From the NCBI RefSeq assembly GCF_963678635.1, contig NC_087071.1, positions 8,079,605-8,143,604 of the forward strand: a stretch of DNA of 64,000 nucleotides, given 5' to 3'. Made by a program: the position numbers and the translations under genes. Position 1 is the stretch's first letter. Each line of letters opens with the position of its first letter. Positions 52,871 to 64,000 of this stretch are shown here, piece by piece. Origin of the DNA: Symsagittifera roscoffensis (lineage: Eukaryota; Xenacoelomorpha; Acoela; Convolutidae). The notes below the pieces were generated by a model, which had not been told where the DNA came from, made no database searches, and saw only the letters and a list, made by a program, of their open reading frames with translations.

Positions 52871-53004
52871 CACTCGATGGAGGACGTGACTAAACAGAAG
52901 GACTTTTCTCTGGAGGGGATTCTGGACATGAACTGTAACATCACTTCATTCCAAGACAACTACTTCATTAACTCCTCATTTACACACGCCAAACAGCAAG
53001 TCAG
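52871..53004 (+). CDS. TPH: Tryptophan-hydroxylase-like enzyme, exon e
   Basis: After a tttgttcag acceptor, 44 codons plus 2 bases: HSMEDVTKQKDFSLEGIL, then CNITSFQDNYFINSSFTHA-KQQV. The 'C.IT.FQ..YF...SF..AK' pattern matches the corresponding part of tryptophan hydroxylases, where tyrosine and phenylalanine hydroxylases differ. It ends in phase 2 (GTC AG|GTCAGC). The next exon should encode the conserved RPF.V.YNPYT region; I do not find a convincing one in the window. A candidate acceptor at 53,188 (ttttag|AGACTTC) gives R-D-F, as expected at this junction, but the following residues do not match. Confidence 0.9.
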
Positions 53005-53418
53005 GTCAGCACAAAAGAGGTTGGGGGGGGGGGGGTCTGTCATTCTAAAAAAAAGTTTTCGAAAAGTTTGGCTCGTTCAGAAACCTGCAGGGCTGGTCTG
53101 ATTTGATAGTTCATTTTTTTTTTCAAATAATCATCCATAACGATTATTTTTCTTAAAAACAAAAACTCGCTTTCAATTTGTTTTTAGAGACTTCAAAACA
53201 TATTTGGGCCAATTTGTTTTCTTTACTCAATTCCCAATAATCAAGTTTCACTGTACAAGACTGGGGTGATTCATTTAACTCGCGGTCATCAAATTTCATA
53301 ATTTCAGCATCACATCACAATCTCCCCTTTTTTGTGAATTTTTTAATTTGCACATACACTAATCACTATCTTTGAAACATTTCTGGCTGTTAACTTTAAG
53401 TTTGGGCCGTGGTTTTGC
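53005..53418. other. Sequence after the last recognised hydroxylase exon
   Basis: Begins with a canonical donor and a G run (about 53,020-53,033). The acceptor-like 'tttttag' at 53,182-53,188 opens a short frame (RDFKTYLGQF...) that starts correctly for the family but then diverges. It could be a very divergent or decayed exon, or chance. Otherwise non-coding. Confidence 0.35.
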
Positions 53419-53751
53419 ACAGGGGCAGATCTAGGTTTTTCTCGAAACGATGGGCGGGTTTTTGAAACTTTTTAGATGTTTTTGTCGTTTTTTTTTTCAA
53501 CCAGTTCAACCAATTTGACTTTCGAAGCGGCCCCAGAGCACTCTGAAAACCCTATTCTACCCAAATTTTTGTGCCGCAGGCAGATTTAAAAAACACAGGT
53601 CAAAAAGGTCAATTTTGTTTTTTTTTAGAAAATTTTGACACCTTCAATTAGTATATATTATGGTGTGTATAGCGGCCACAAATGAATGTCAAAAAATGAT
53701 ATCAAAACAAAGGGACCATTTGTGGGTGGAGTCCCGACCGCTAAATCCGCT
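53419..53751. repeat. Possible inverted-repeat element (same type as 45,902-46,287)
   Basis: The left end 'aggggcagatctaggttttt' and the right end 'gaccgctaaatccgcttt' are loosely inverted, and the 'ggatttag/ctaaatcc' core matches the ends of the element at 45,902. No coding capacity. Confidence 0.4.
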
Positions 53752-55490
53752 TTACATGGTTTTACATGTTACGTTCTGTTTGTCACGTTTTGATCCAAAT
53801 ACGTAATGTTTCGACTAGGTTTTACCCAAACAAACTTTTTTTCGAGGCAGTTTAACCTAACTATTTCAGCATGTTGACATTCAAAGTGACTCCAAACAAT
53901 TTTAGAACAAAAAGTTTTCCTCTCTGATATAGTATTTGTTCGCACCAAAGGCACCTTTAGAAAAATTGAGTTTCGGCCAATTGAATATAGAATTGAAAAA
54001 CAAAACTAAAAGGGAAACCTTTAGGTGGCCAAGGAGAAGAATACTTGAGGAAAACAATCTTAAATCCACGATTGAAATTAAGGCTACCAAAACAATATTC
54101 CGATGAATTAAAATTGAAAGGATAGCTTTTCAGTTCATGTTTTGAACAAAAAAGTCTTTCGATGATTTACAATTGAAAGGGTGTTTCAATTCATGATGTC
54201 ATCAGAGGACTTTCGCTAGTGTCCTTGAAAAATCTCAATTGTTTTTTTTATGATCTATAGAAATTGCCCTGCAAAAAAAACAAGAATGTAACTAATACTT
54301 TTGAGTTGGAGGGCTTTGACAGCTTTTAAACGACTTTTTTCCCGCTTGAAGTCCCACTGTTAATTATCGCTTTTTCTAAATTATCCCGTTGATTGCTATT
54401 TTCTGGCGCTAATTCATGTATAACTCAAAGATTTTTGCATAGCTAAAACTGCAATATTTCAGAGCTATTTCAGTAATAATTCCGTAGAGAATCATCGCTT
54501 AAACTTAAAAAATTTTATTTCATTCTTGTAGCTTTCATGTGAGAGCTTTAGTTGATAAGCCTTTTAACTTATCGTTGAGATTTTTTAAGGAATGGTGGCG
54601 CAGAGGTTGCACAAATGTCTTCAAAGCTGATTGTTGCGGAAAACAACTCTTGTTAGAGCACTATTTTTGCTCATTTTAGCAGGTCTTTTATCAATGTTTC
54701 ATCGCTAAAAATAAGCCAAATTAGCCAAAAGTAAGCCAGATTATTTATTGATGTAATTTGCTATTCATAAACATCGATTCAATAAATCATCGATGGCGAT
54801 CATTTTTTCCTTTTTTTATGGCTAAGTTTCAAGGTGAGCTCAACCCGGGTTGTCTATTGTAAAAAATATGACTATTACCCCAAAACATAAAAAAAGTTTT
54901 GAAAATTGACAGATAGATAACTTGTTAATAATTTTCAAGACTAATTTTGACCAGATTTGAAAACTGTCCTTCAATTAGTCAAGAGAATTTTTTAGTTGTA
55001 AAATAAATGATTGATCATCGTTTCGCAGGAACTTTTCTTCTTGTTACCAAATTTGAAGAAAGTCATACTCTTTGCCAATAGACATAAAAATATTCGTTAA
55101 AGCTGTAAAAGACCTCATTTTCAAAAATTGTCTGAAACTAACATTTTGTGCAGAAAGTTTCTTATGGAGGAGATAAAACGGCCGAGTTTTACAAATGAAC
55201 TGGAAAAAACTTCTGATTGATTGATTAAATGAACAAGCGCTTTCATTTGTCATTTTCATTGCAGGATTTTGCTTACTAGTGTCTTCTACTTTTTCATTTT
55301 ATTTCTTTTTTTTTTCACTAGTTTTTGACGTATGTCAAATAATTAATGTGCACTGGGCTATAACAAACATGTTCAAATCAGAGGTAGCTTAGTTTCAAAT
55401 CTTCAAACAATGTTGGTACAATCAGTTAGTTTTCCAGTCAAAAGAAAACAAACTATTCATACTCGAACAAACTACAACAGCAAAAAAATG
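53752..55490. other. AT-rich non-coding stretch
   Basis: No exon or element with clear borders. An isolated 'aacccgggttg' at about 54,843 matches the terminal motif of the CCCGGGTTGAC family and may be a remnant. Confidence 0.45.
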
Positions 55491-55499
55491 TCATAATAA

Positions 55500-55850
55500 A
55501 AATCTATGCAAGTTAACTGATGTCCATTGAGCGCGCTTCAAGAAATCTTTGCTCAAAACAATCATGCTTCGGTCTTCGATATGATGAACGAATTCCACTA
55601 ATACATATGATTGAGGATCTGACAAGTGCAAATTCAAGACGACATCGAATCTTTCAAAGCCCTTGACTATATGAAGTTATTTCTTTCTTCTCACTGATCA
55701 TCAAAGCAAGTCTTTTGTAAAAGGAGGTAGCAAGTTTGCCCATGCCACCCGTGCAAGAAAGAACAAGAGGTGTGAATGAACTATGTTCAACATCTCTGAT
55801 ACGCTGCTCAATGCATCTCTTTTTTCCACTTCGTGCTTACTCTACACACT
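55500..55850 (-). pseudogene. Decayed retroelement protein fragment
   Basis: Read on the - strand, one stretch gives IEQRIRDVEHSSFTPLVLS then CTGGMGKLATSFYKRLA. I associate 'VEH.(S/T)FTPLVFS..GGMG......FYKRLA' with the C-terminal domain of pol-like proteins of retroelements common in marine invertebrates. In the next register it is followed by FERFDVVLNLHLSDPQSY and DRSMIVLSKDFLKRAQW. A one-base shift separates the two parts, and stops occur upstream. Identification is from remembered consensus only. Confidence 0.45.
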
Positions 55851-58159
55851 TCGTAGAATACCAGAACTTGGTTTGGAGCCAGAATTGAACCTTTTTACAC
55901 CAATGAATGCCTTCTCAAATCTCTCTCCCAAGATTTCATAGGCTGAAATAGCAATAAAGCCTTTGTAGCCACTTCTCAGAGCCCAAAACTAGCCAGATAA
56001 TTTTTTTCGAATGAGCTTTGACTTCAACATTAGGGCACCTTCAGTCGAAATTTCTGCTTTTATGTCTCCTCTCCCACTTCCTTATGCCGTATTGCTGAAT
56101 AGCTGGGAAGCCTCCAGAAGGGTAAGACAAGCAAAGCTCAAGCGAGAAACTTTTTCCAAAAACACAGTGAGAAAGGACCCTTATCAGCGGCCAACTATAT
56201 CGCAAGCACTTTGCATCCTGAAACAAAAAATTGTAACAAATCAGCAGACACTTCATTTCGACGAGCAGAAACACGATTTTTTTGTTACATTTCTGTCATT
56301 CTCTCTGCAACTAATTAAAATATAGGGTTAAAGTTTTAGCAAAGCTTGATAAATTTAATTGGAAGCTTCTTAGCGGATCAAATACTGAGAAACTCTAATT
56401 TAAAGATCCAATTAGCCAACATATAGTAATTGATTTAACAGCTGCTCTTGCTCTGGAAACAAGCTCAAAAACAACCCAAGCTGTTTGAAAGTATGGACTC
56501 AATTTGTTTTGTAGGGAAGCTGACCATCTCATCTTCACATAGTCTCTAGACCACGGAAACATGGCATACAAAAGACTTCAAAGGTTTACTTGCTCCCTTG
56601 TAGAAAAATGGTCGTATCTGTTTTGGCGATACAGATGTTAAAAGTGTTGTGCGTTTATGATAGAAATTTGGAACACAATTAGAGACGATACAACTGCTTA
56701 TGATATCCCTGTGCCTGAATCGAAGGTGTCAGCTAGAATTGTTCTTTTGCCGGCCTTTTTAGATTACCAGCGCTATAGGTCTCGTAAAAAAGTTAATATC
56801 TTTTGGACAAAGTAGTTTTTCGACAAAGCCGGACAAAGTAACCTTTGAAATCGTTTGTCTATCCTTTTTCCGCGTCCCAGAGATTAAGTGAAGATCCTCA
56901 GCTTCCCTAAAAACAACTTTGAGTCCGTACTTTCAAACTCTTTGAGTTGTTTGGAACAATTTTTCCAGAGCAAGAACTCTTCGGAATAGAGTTATATATT
57001 GTTTGGATATCTTAACACTTCAATTCATTATTTCTTAGTTTTTAATCTGCTAAGGTCCTCAAAATTAGTGTCATCTAGCATTCAGAAAGTTTTAACCCTG
57101 TATCTTAATTAGTTAGTGAGGAAACTACAGTTACGGGAAGAAAGTATTTTCTCTAACATGCTCGTTGAAATCATGTGTGTACTTGTTCGTTGTAGCCCAG
57201 TGTATTAAAATTGCATTAACTCTTGGCTATCGCAAGTTTTGGAGAGATGTTTTCTTGACAATATTGTCTTGACCTTAAAAATTTGCTTCTTTTACCGTTG
57301 GGTTCACGTCCGGGCTTTATTTTGGCCGCTCCAATTATCATCAGCATGTATGATGACCTTGTAAACTGCACATTGAAAAAAAAGTTTAAACTGATTTATT
57401 TTGCTGTTTGAAAGTTTTGCAAAAAAATAATCCGATGATATATTCTATTTTATGACCACGGAGCGACTATTTTTCAGACTACGAAGCGATTCATTTCCAA
57501 ATTATCGAGGCTAAAGCTTCATACCATTTGCTGATTTTATCTGTGGCTAGAAAAAACTGAATAGACAATGAGTTTTCGTCATGGAGTAAACATCGGTGCG
57601 ACTTTGAACGTCTGGAAGGAAATGGAAATGAGGTCATCTAATTTTGTAGAGGACTCAACAGTAATACGTTTGCGAATGGCGTTTTTGTTACAAACTGCTT
57701 AGTTTTTAGATCATGCGACACAATCTGGAATGATTAAATTTAGAATGTAAATATTGCCAACCGCCAATTCTGGTCAACATCTGTTCAGATGTCAAAAATA
57801 CCGCAACAGTCGTCATATCAATACATGAACGTTACCATGATTGCAACACAGCTGCTGTTTGCAGGGCAAACTGTATAGTTTAACTTTCGCTGGCGACACA
57901 AATCACTCTTTGTTCACATTCTGATACATAGTCCAATATTTGGCATCATTTAGCTTCTTTTTTGAGCCTAAATCATTCTACACTTTTTACTTTTAAGATC
58001 AAGTTGCTCTACCCTTTCGAGGAAAATTTTGCTGAGAGTAGCCATTTCTTTAGGTAAACGTTAGGTGTTTTTGGTTATATAATTCTAAATGATAAAAATT
58101 TGAATTTTTACAAAACTTGTTGTTATAAATTCTTAAAGGATGAAAATTGAATTTAACAA
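55851..58159. other. Unassigned region
   Basis: Base composition is somewhat less AT-biased than the surroundings around 55,850-57,000, which could reflect further decayed coding sequence of the retroelement fragment. A 104-codon + strand frame at 56,011-56,325 has no recognisable feature. I see nothing else. Confidence 0.35.
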
Positions 58160-58650
58160 CATTACGAGGCCAAATTGTGAATTTTGTAAATTTTGAGCAG
58201 ATTCTGCAGCATTGTATTTTTATTTGATCCACATTTTGAAGAAGTTTCTTTGCTGTGTTAGATTCCACAAATAAATAGCTGTAGACACTGTACCGCTCAA
58301 AATCGCACCAAAAATAGGCGACTTTGCGGAATCCGCAACAGTATTTGTGGAACCCGGAACAGTTTGTGGAATCCACAATCAAATTATAAAAAATACGTAT
58401 AGTAAAATGAGCTGTTGAGAAATCAGCAACGGTAAGCGGAATCGATAAATCGTAAGCGGAATCCATTTAGATTTTACGGTATCCAGTTACATTTGCGGTT
58501 TCCGCTTACAACTTTATTTGCGAATTCCACTTACATTTGCGGAATACACTTATACTTTTCGGAATCCACTTACGTTTGCGTAATCCAGATCAACTAGCTT
58601 AATGCTATATTTGCTTGTTGCGGAATGTGCCGACAAAATTTACGTCAGAG
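58160..58650. repeat. GGAATCCGC-type inverted-repeat element, right end uncertain
   Basis: The left end 'cattacgaggccaaattgtg' matches the family terminus. 'cagattctgcagcattg', 'gattccacaaataaatag' and 'ggaacccggaacagtttgtg' align with 44,660-44,810. Many 'gcggaatcc' units follow at 58,320-58,600. The right end is unclear. Confidence 0.65.
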
Positions 58651-59689
58651 AAACATGTGAGGCAATGATGCATTTTTGCATTTACAAAAATATCTCAAAT
58701 TCAATGTATTTCCGACTGAAGGTAACATAACTATCTTCATAGACCATAAACTGGATTAAAGACCAAGAAAGGCATGATTAAACTACCTTTAATTGAAAAC
58801 GGAAATACCAAACATTGTGAAAACAAGACCGTTTTTCCCAACACTTTAATATCAACTACAGAAGGATGTATTCAGCGTCTGTCCTTTTAAAAAGACCAAA
58901 ACCAAATAATTCGCATCAATTCAATTTGGAATGTTTTAATCCGACGCTTACGCGTGTTATTAGAATGCAATATCTCGCACGTTGAGTTATCTAGCAACTT
59001 TCAAACCCCCATACAAAAAATGATCACAGGTGAAAATTTTTTCTACATTTGAGCTTTGAATAGCACTTTCTTTCGAAATGTATAAAATATTTCCGATAAA
59101 ACTGCTTAGTCAAAAATTCGAAAAATTACTGATTAAAAAAATCGGCCTAAGCATACATATTCCGTTTTCTTCAAAATTAGGAACGTAATTGTGTAATATT
59201 CAATGTAGCGTTGAAAATTTACAAATCAAAGTTGAAATTTGATTTCGGCCTTTAAGAAAGTGACGGAAAATTTGGGCTCGGTGACTTTTCTTAGAGATGA
59301 TTTGCAACTTTTTAATTGGGAATTTTTGACGCTTTTTTGACGCTCCGAAAAGTTTTGTTGTTGTGAGTGCAAACTTATAAAGATCCTTCACCTGTAAACA
59401 GTTTTCGAAAAATCATAGGGGTTCAAAGATTGCAAGTTTGCCACTTGGTAACAATTGCCGCGCGATTTATTTCACGCTTTTAACGCGTATGTGCAGACTA
59501 ATTCCGGCTTATATATCTTCCAAATTAATTGGACACATTGCTTTTTGATTTATCTAATACTTTGCTATATGCCCAAATTGAAACTTTTTAAAAAACATCT
59601 TGTGGGGAGTTGGTTTTCAAAAAAGTCTCATGAAAATTAAATATTTTTGTATTTAAATTTTGTTAAGCGAACATAAATTCATGTTCAGG
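58651..59689. other. AT-rich non-coding stretch
   Basis: Nothing recognisable on either strand. Confidence 0.45.
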
Positions 59690-61690
59690 CTCCGCCCTGA
59701 TACGAACGGTCTTGTTTGCTTAAATTAAGCTTTTCAACGAGTTTGTTGTTTCATTGCCAGTTTAAATCTTATGTAAACGTGATGAAACAATTTTGATCAT
59801 CAAAGCTTGTATATATATATAGCGATACGATTATTCATTTTTTCACAAGTTAAACGTTTTTTATTTTCGCTCCATATGACTAGATGACACATACTGAGTG
59901 GATGACGCAATGAAAATCAGCACTGTAATTCCGCAAAACGGTATCAAAAACAACAGAGAATTCTTTTTTACAAACATCAATCTCAATTTAGTGAAAATGA
60001 GCGCTGAAATGTGGCAGTGTTTTTTGCGAATTTTTGATTTATTTAAACGATTTTTTTTCGAAGTAAATTGGAACATAAACACACAATCTGCCCAATCTCC
60101 ATTCATTCATCCATAGATTTTAGGTGCATTCCCTAGCTCTTGTGCGCGCTAATCTCTAGAAATCGTAGAAAGATCGAATTTCAAACAATTGAATCAATGA
60201 GTTTAATCTCGGAAAAAAATGGAAATCCGTATTTTAAAAATTTTTCAAACGATTTTTATGATCCGTAACATCGGCCATAATCTTCTGAATAACTCAAAGC
60301 AAGCTTCCAAATGGCCAGTATTTGTCCTGAATTAGAGCGAAAAATGGTTAATAAAGGTGAAGTCGGGCTACAGCCCCTGGTTAACATTTCAAAAGGGTAG
60401 GATTTGAGGGGCTTCGAACCCACGCCAACGGTCAATTCTGTGTATAGTACGTTAGCTTTGCCCGCTCGGCCAACTGTTCTTACACCTCTCGAAAATTGTT
60501 TGGATCGTTCAGCCATTCGTTTGGTTACATAGTATCAAATCGAGGGGAGCCATATGTTTTTGTTTCATGTCCGATGAAATTCGCCGTCAATCTTTATTTG
60601 GCAAACCAAAACTGTTTCTGACAGTCCGAGAAGGAGAGAACCCGCACCAAAAAAACACATTGTGTGATCAAATCTAACCAGAATGTGCTGCATAAAAACA
60701 CGTATTTATCCTGTTTTTCGAGAACAAGGCTGCGGCGCAGAATTTTTTTCAAAATAGAGTTTTAATCGTATGTTGTGAGAGTTCTTTTTATCATTTTGGT
60801 CGAAGTAAGAAAATCGTAAACAAAATTGTCATTTAAAAAACCATAGACTCCTACTCAAGAAACAAGTTAAATCTGCCCATACTATTAGTTGCTGTTGCTT
60901 GATGCTCTAATTTTTTGTGCGTTGTTTATACAAGAAAATATATCAAGGGTCTGAAAAAATGTTTTAACCAAGATAACGAATAGCCTGTTCATAACTTTGA
61001 AATTGTTTTGAATCAGAAATGCGCTGGTTTGGTTTTGTGTCGACTTCAATTTTGACTCTGCGTTGATAAATATCTTTACGTTAGACTTTAGAACCACGGG
61101 AAAATTTAGGGCGCAAAAAAAAAACAAAAAACAGCTTTGATACGCAAGAAACAGATTCGCTTCTTGGATTCGGGATGCCGGAGTATAAAAATAACCAAAA
61201 ACGCTAACACAGGCCTGATAATCTTTCCATAGATTTTTTGCTACTCGTAGAAGAAAATAGTTTTTGTTGTTTTTGCATCTCTGCCCTTGAATGAGAAATC
61301 AGGAAAACTTTGTTGTAATTATTAGATTTCGTAAAGATACAGAAGTCCTGAAAAAATTTACTGCGATGGCGTTTCCGAAAACTTCCTTGCAAAACTTCTA
61401 AATTTTGATAGCCAAGATAGAAAAAAAAACGAAAAAATGCTCGTGTTAAAAAACATAACAAAAGATTATGTTATGATCAATTCGGGTGAAACTCGGCTCT
61501 CAAAACTGTTGAAATAAAAAAATAAGGTTAGACGAACCTTTTTAAATGGACGGCAGAAATGAACACACGCAGAGCAAGTTATCAACAAAAAGAACCTGTG
61601 AACAGCTAAGTAAATTAGAAAGAAAAGTTCAAACATCTACATAGCGAGGGATTTTGCAACAAGATACTACAATTTCCAAAGAAAATTTGA
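59690..61690. repeat. Repeat unit C, copy 1
   Basis: About 60,211-61,690 matches 62,490-64,000 in direct orientation at high identity (offset 2,275 rising to about 2,317 because copy 2 has an insertion of some 40 bases). A short outlying match ('gctccgccctga...gtcttgtt' at 59,690 versus 62,450) suggests the repeat is longer and copy 2 has lost internal sequence. No conserved protein: parallel - strand frames (61,204-61,461 and 63,520-63,777) reflect DNA identity. Confidence 0.85.
60395..60492 (-). other. tRNA-like segment in repeat unit C, copy 1
   Basis: On the - strand an A box TTGGCCGAGCGGGC is followed about 45 bases later by a B box GGGTTCGAAGCCC. 'TGGCCGAG.GG' is the A box of type II tRNAs (Ser/Leu). 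The acceptor arms do not pair, so this is a pseudo-tRNA or a tRNA-derived SINE head able in principle to drive RNA polymerase III transcription. Confidence 0.6.
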
Positions 61691-62489
61691 AAACTTCTGG
61701 ACTCTAGCTTAGGTTTTCAATAAAAGGTTTTCTCGTGAATTTTATTCAACGACTCATATTCTAGTATTGCATATTTTGTCTGCTTTCCTAAAAGTATGGA
61801 AAAATGTTTTAGAGGGCTGTATTCATGTAGGTACAAAAGAGAGAATGCACGGAAAACCTCATTCAATCAGAGCTCTTTAAACTGTAATAATTGAACTGAT
61901 TGATTTTTGCAAAACTTTGAACCATGAACTATGGTTGGCTGAATCTTTTTTTAGCATTCGTTCACTTGCGCGTAAGGGAAAACCCTCAAAATGTACCATT
62001 AATTCTGACTTGAGCAGTAGCCTAAGAGCAATTTTAGAGTCGGTAAGTCGAAAATAAAAAACCAAGGTCGAAAAATTTTCAGAGTGGGTGAATCATCTGA
62101 ATGTGCGTTAGTATGATTAACGGTTGATGAATAATTCATACTTTTTTTATCGATCTCAGAGTAATTTTGAGAAAAAAAAATCAACATGGAACTCGCTGCA
62201 AGAGGCTTAATAATCTGGAGCTTCTTCTGATTGATATCAGGTTTTCAGCGCTTATAAGCTTATGTGCCATAATTGGTTTGTTACAAGGAGCGAAATCTAT
62301 CCTTTTGTACTTTGTATGGCGTGTGGGGGGATGATTTTCAAAAAAAAAATTCAAACTTTAGAAAAAAAAATTGGTTTTGTTTTATTTCATTGATTTTTTC
62401 AATGTTTTACTGCTCCATAAGCCCTAAAAGGGAGTCGGAACATTCAGGGCTTCGCCCTGATTGAGCAGTCTTGTTGAGTTTATTATCGG
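61691..62489. other. Sequence between the two copies of repeat C
   Basis: No gene seen. The last ~60 bases ('gggcttcgccctgattgagc') resemble 59,690-59,720 and probably belong to copy 2 of the repeat. Confidence 0.45.
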
Positions 62490-64000
62490 CAAAAAAGGAA
62501 ATCCATAATTAAACAATTTTCAAACATACTTTATAATCCGTAACATTGGCCATAATCTTCTGAATAACTCGAAGCACGCTTCCAAAAGGCCAGTATTCTT
62601 CCTGAATTAGAGTTTAAAAAAAACGGTTATTAAAGGTTAAGTCGGGCTACAGCTCCTCGGGTTAACATGTTTAAAGGTTAGGGTATGGGCGATTTGAACC
62701 CGTTCCAATTGTCGAGTCTGTATAAAGCACGTTAGCTTAGGCCGCTCGGCCAACTGTTCTTACACCTCTCGAAAATTGTTTGGTTCGTTCAGCCATTCGT
62801 GTCGTCACATAGTATCAAATCGAGGGGAACCTTATGTTTTTTTCATGTCCGAAGCAATTAGAAAAATTGTGGACCTCCTAAGAGGCTGCCTCGCCACCAA
62901 AAAATTCGCCATCAATCTTTATTTGGCAAATCAAAATCGTTTCTGACAGTCCGAGAAGGAGAGAACCCGCGCCAAAAAAAGCATTGTGTGATTAAATCTA
63001 ACTAAAATGTGCTGCCTAAAAACACGTATTTATCCTGTTTTTCGTGAACTAGGCTGCGGCGCAGAAATTAAATAGATTTTTAATCGTATGTTGTGAGAGT
63101 TCATTTATCATTTTGGTCGAAGTAGGAAAATCGTAAACAAAATTGTCATTTAAAAAACCATAGACTCCTACTCAAGAAACAAGTTACATCTGCCCATACT
63201 ATTAGTTGCTGTTGCTTGATGCTCTAATTTTTTGTGTGTTGTTTATACAAGAAAATATATCAAGGGTCTGAAAAAATGTTTTAACCAAGATAACGAATAG
63301 CCTGTTCATAACTTTGAAATTGTTTTGAATCAGAAATGCGCTGGTTCGGTTTTGTGTCGACTTCAATTTTGACTCTGCGTTGATAAATATCTTTACGTTA
63401 GACTTTAGAACCACGGGAAAATTTTGGGCGCAAAAAAAAACAAAAAACAGCTTTGATACGCAAGAAACAGATTCGCTTCTTGGATTCGGGATGCCGGAGT
63501 ATAAAAATAACCGAAAACGCTAACACAGGCCTGATAATCTTTCCATAGATTTTTTGCTACTCGTAGAAGAAAATAGTTTTTGTTGTTTTTGCATCTCTGT
63601 CCTTGAATGAGAAATCAGGAAAACTTTGTTGTAATTATTAGATTTCGTAAAGATACAGAAGACCTGAAAAAATTTACTGCGATGGCGTTTCCAAAAATTT
63701 CCTTGCAAAACTTCTAAACTTTGATAGCCAAGATAGAAAAAAAAACGAAAAAATGCTCGTGTTAAAAAACATAACAAAAGATTATGTTATGATCAATTCG
63801 GGTGAAACTCGGCTCTCAAAACTGTTGAAATAAAAAAATAAGGTTAGACGAACCTTTTTAAATGGACGGCAGAAATGAACACACGCAGAGCAAGTTATCA
63901 ACAAAAAGCACCTGTGAACACTTAAGTAAGTTAGAAAGAAAAGTTCAAACATCTACATAGCGAGGGATTTTGCAACAAACTACTATAATTTCCAAAGAAA
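62490..64000. repeat. Repeat unit C, copy 2 (runs off the window)
   Basis: Matches about 60,211-61,690. It contains an extra ~40 bases near 62,850-62,890 ('gaccgcctcctaag'-like, absent from copy 1). The match is still running at the end of the window. Confidence 0.85.
62682..62770 (-). other. tRNA-like segment in repeat unit C, copy 2
   Basis: Diverged counterpart of 60,395-60,492: A box TTGGCCGAGCGGCC is kept, B box has become GGGTTCAAATCGCCC. That both boxes are kept while the surroundings differ is suggestive, though two copies cannot show selection. Confidence 0.5.

Noticed and set aside
53182-53280. Next hydroxylase exon after exon e
   Set aside because: Acceptor and first residues (R-D-F) fit, but the conserved RPF.V.YNPYT does not follow, so I did not list it as an exon.
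61204-63777. Paired - strand frames in repeat C (85 codons each, plus 70-80 codon frames) as a gene family
   Set aside because: They reflect a long duplicated DNA segment; no start context, domain or codon-position bias supports them.

Overview
The window is a stretch of an AT-rich, intron-containing metazoan genome, very probably from an invertebrate. The case rests on exons with GT-AG introns for a RING/B-box (TRIM-like) protein and for an aromatic amino-acid hydroxylase (tryptophan-hydroxylase-like), plus animal-type LTR elements of two superfamilies and many short inverted-repeat elements. I cannot place it to phylum. Only about 1.6 kb is host coding sequence; most of the rest is mobile DNA in various states of decay.

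Layout. At 1-3.6 kb there is non-coding DNA with an inverted-repeat element and a tRNA-like segment. At 3.67-4.93 kb lie two exons of a TRIM-like gene, cut off by a 200-N scaffold gap (5259-5458). From the gap to 26,122 runs a very large Ty3/Gypsy-type LTR retroelement, more than 20 kb, on the + strand. Its order is gag (with CCHC knuckle), protease, reverse transcriptase, RNase H, integrase, a hydrophobic reading frame with a Pro/Thr/Ser-rich tail, an envelope-like glycoprotein, and a long frame of unknown function. The last part of env plus the unknown frame is present twice (16,981-20,647 and 21,471-25,132). A 3' LTR of 427 bp closes the element; the 5' LTR is missing, apparently inside the gap. 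Many frameshifts and in-frame stops show this copy is not intact as read.

At 26.7-29.2 kb is an internally deleted BEL/Pao element on the - strand with both LTRs. At 29.5-42.5 kb two ~5 kb copies of one segment (A and B) lie in direct orientation. Later events are layered on them: a solo LTR of the same LTR type as the giant element in A; a 36-bp minisatellite and a ~220-bp inverted-repeat element in B; and a nearly exact 1,453-bp tandem duplication at the start of B.

At 44.26-53.0 kb five exons of the hydroxylase gene can be joined in phase across four introns. They carry all three iron-ligand residues of the catalytic domain. The introns and the region just upstream hold several inverted-repeat element families, a G-rich tract and a 198-bp tandem duplication. 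At 53-64 kb there is mostly unrecognised AT-rich DNA, a decayed - strand retroelement protein fragment (55.5-55.9 kb), and two copies of a ~1.5-2 kb repeat that contains a type-II-tRNA-like (A box/B box) segment.

The giant element supplies its own capsid, polymerase and probably envelope functions. The two host genes are unrelated in function. Frameshifts often fall in A or T runs, so sequencing error and genuine decay cannot be separated from this sequence alone.
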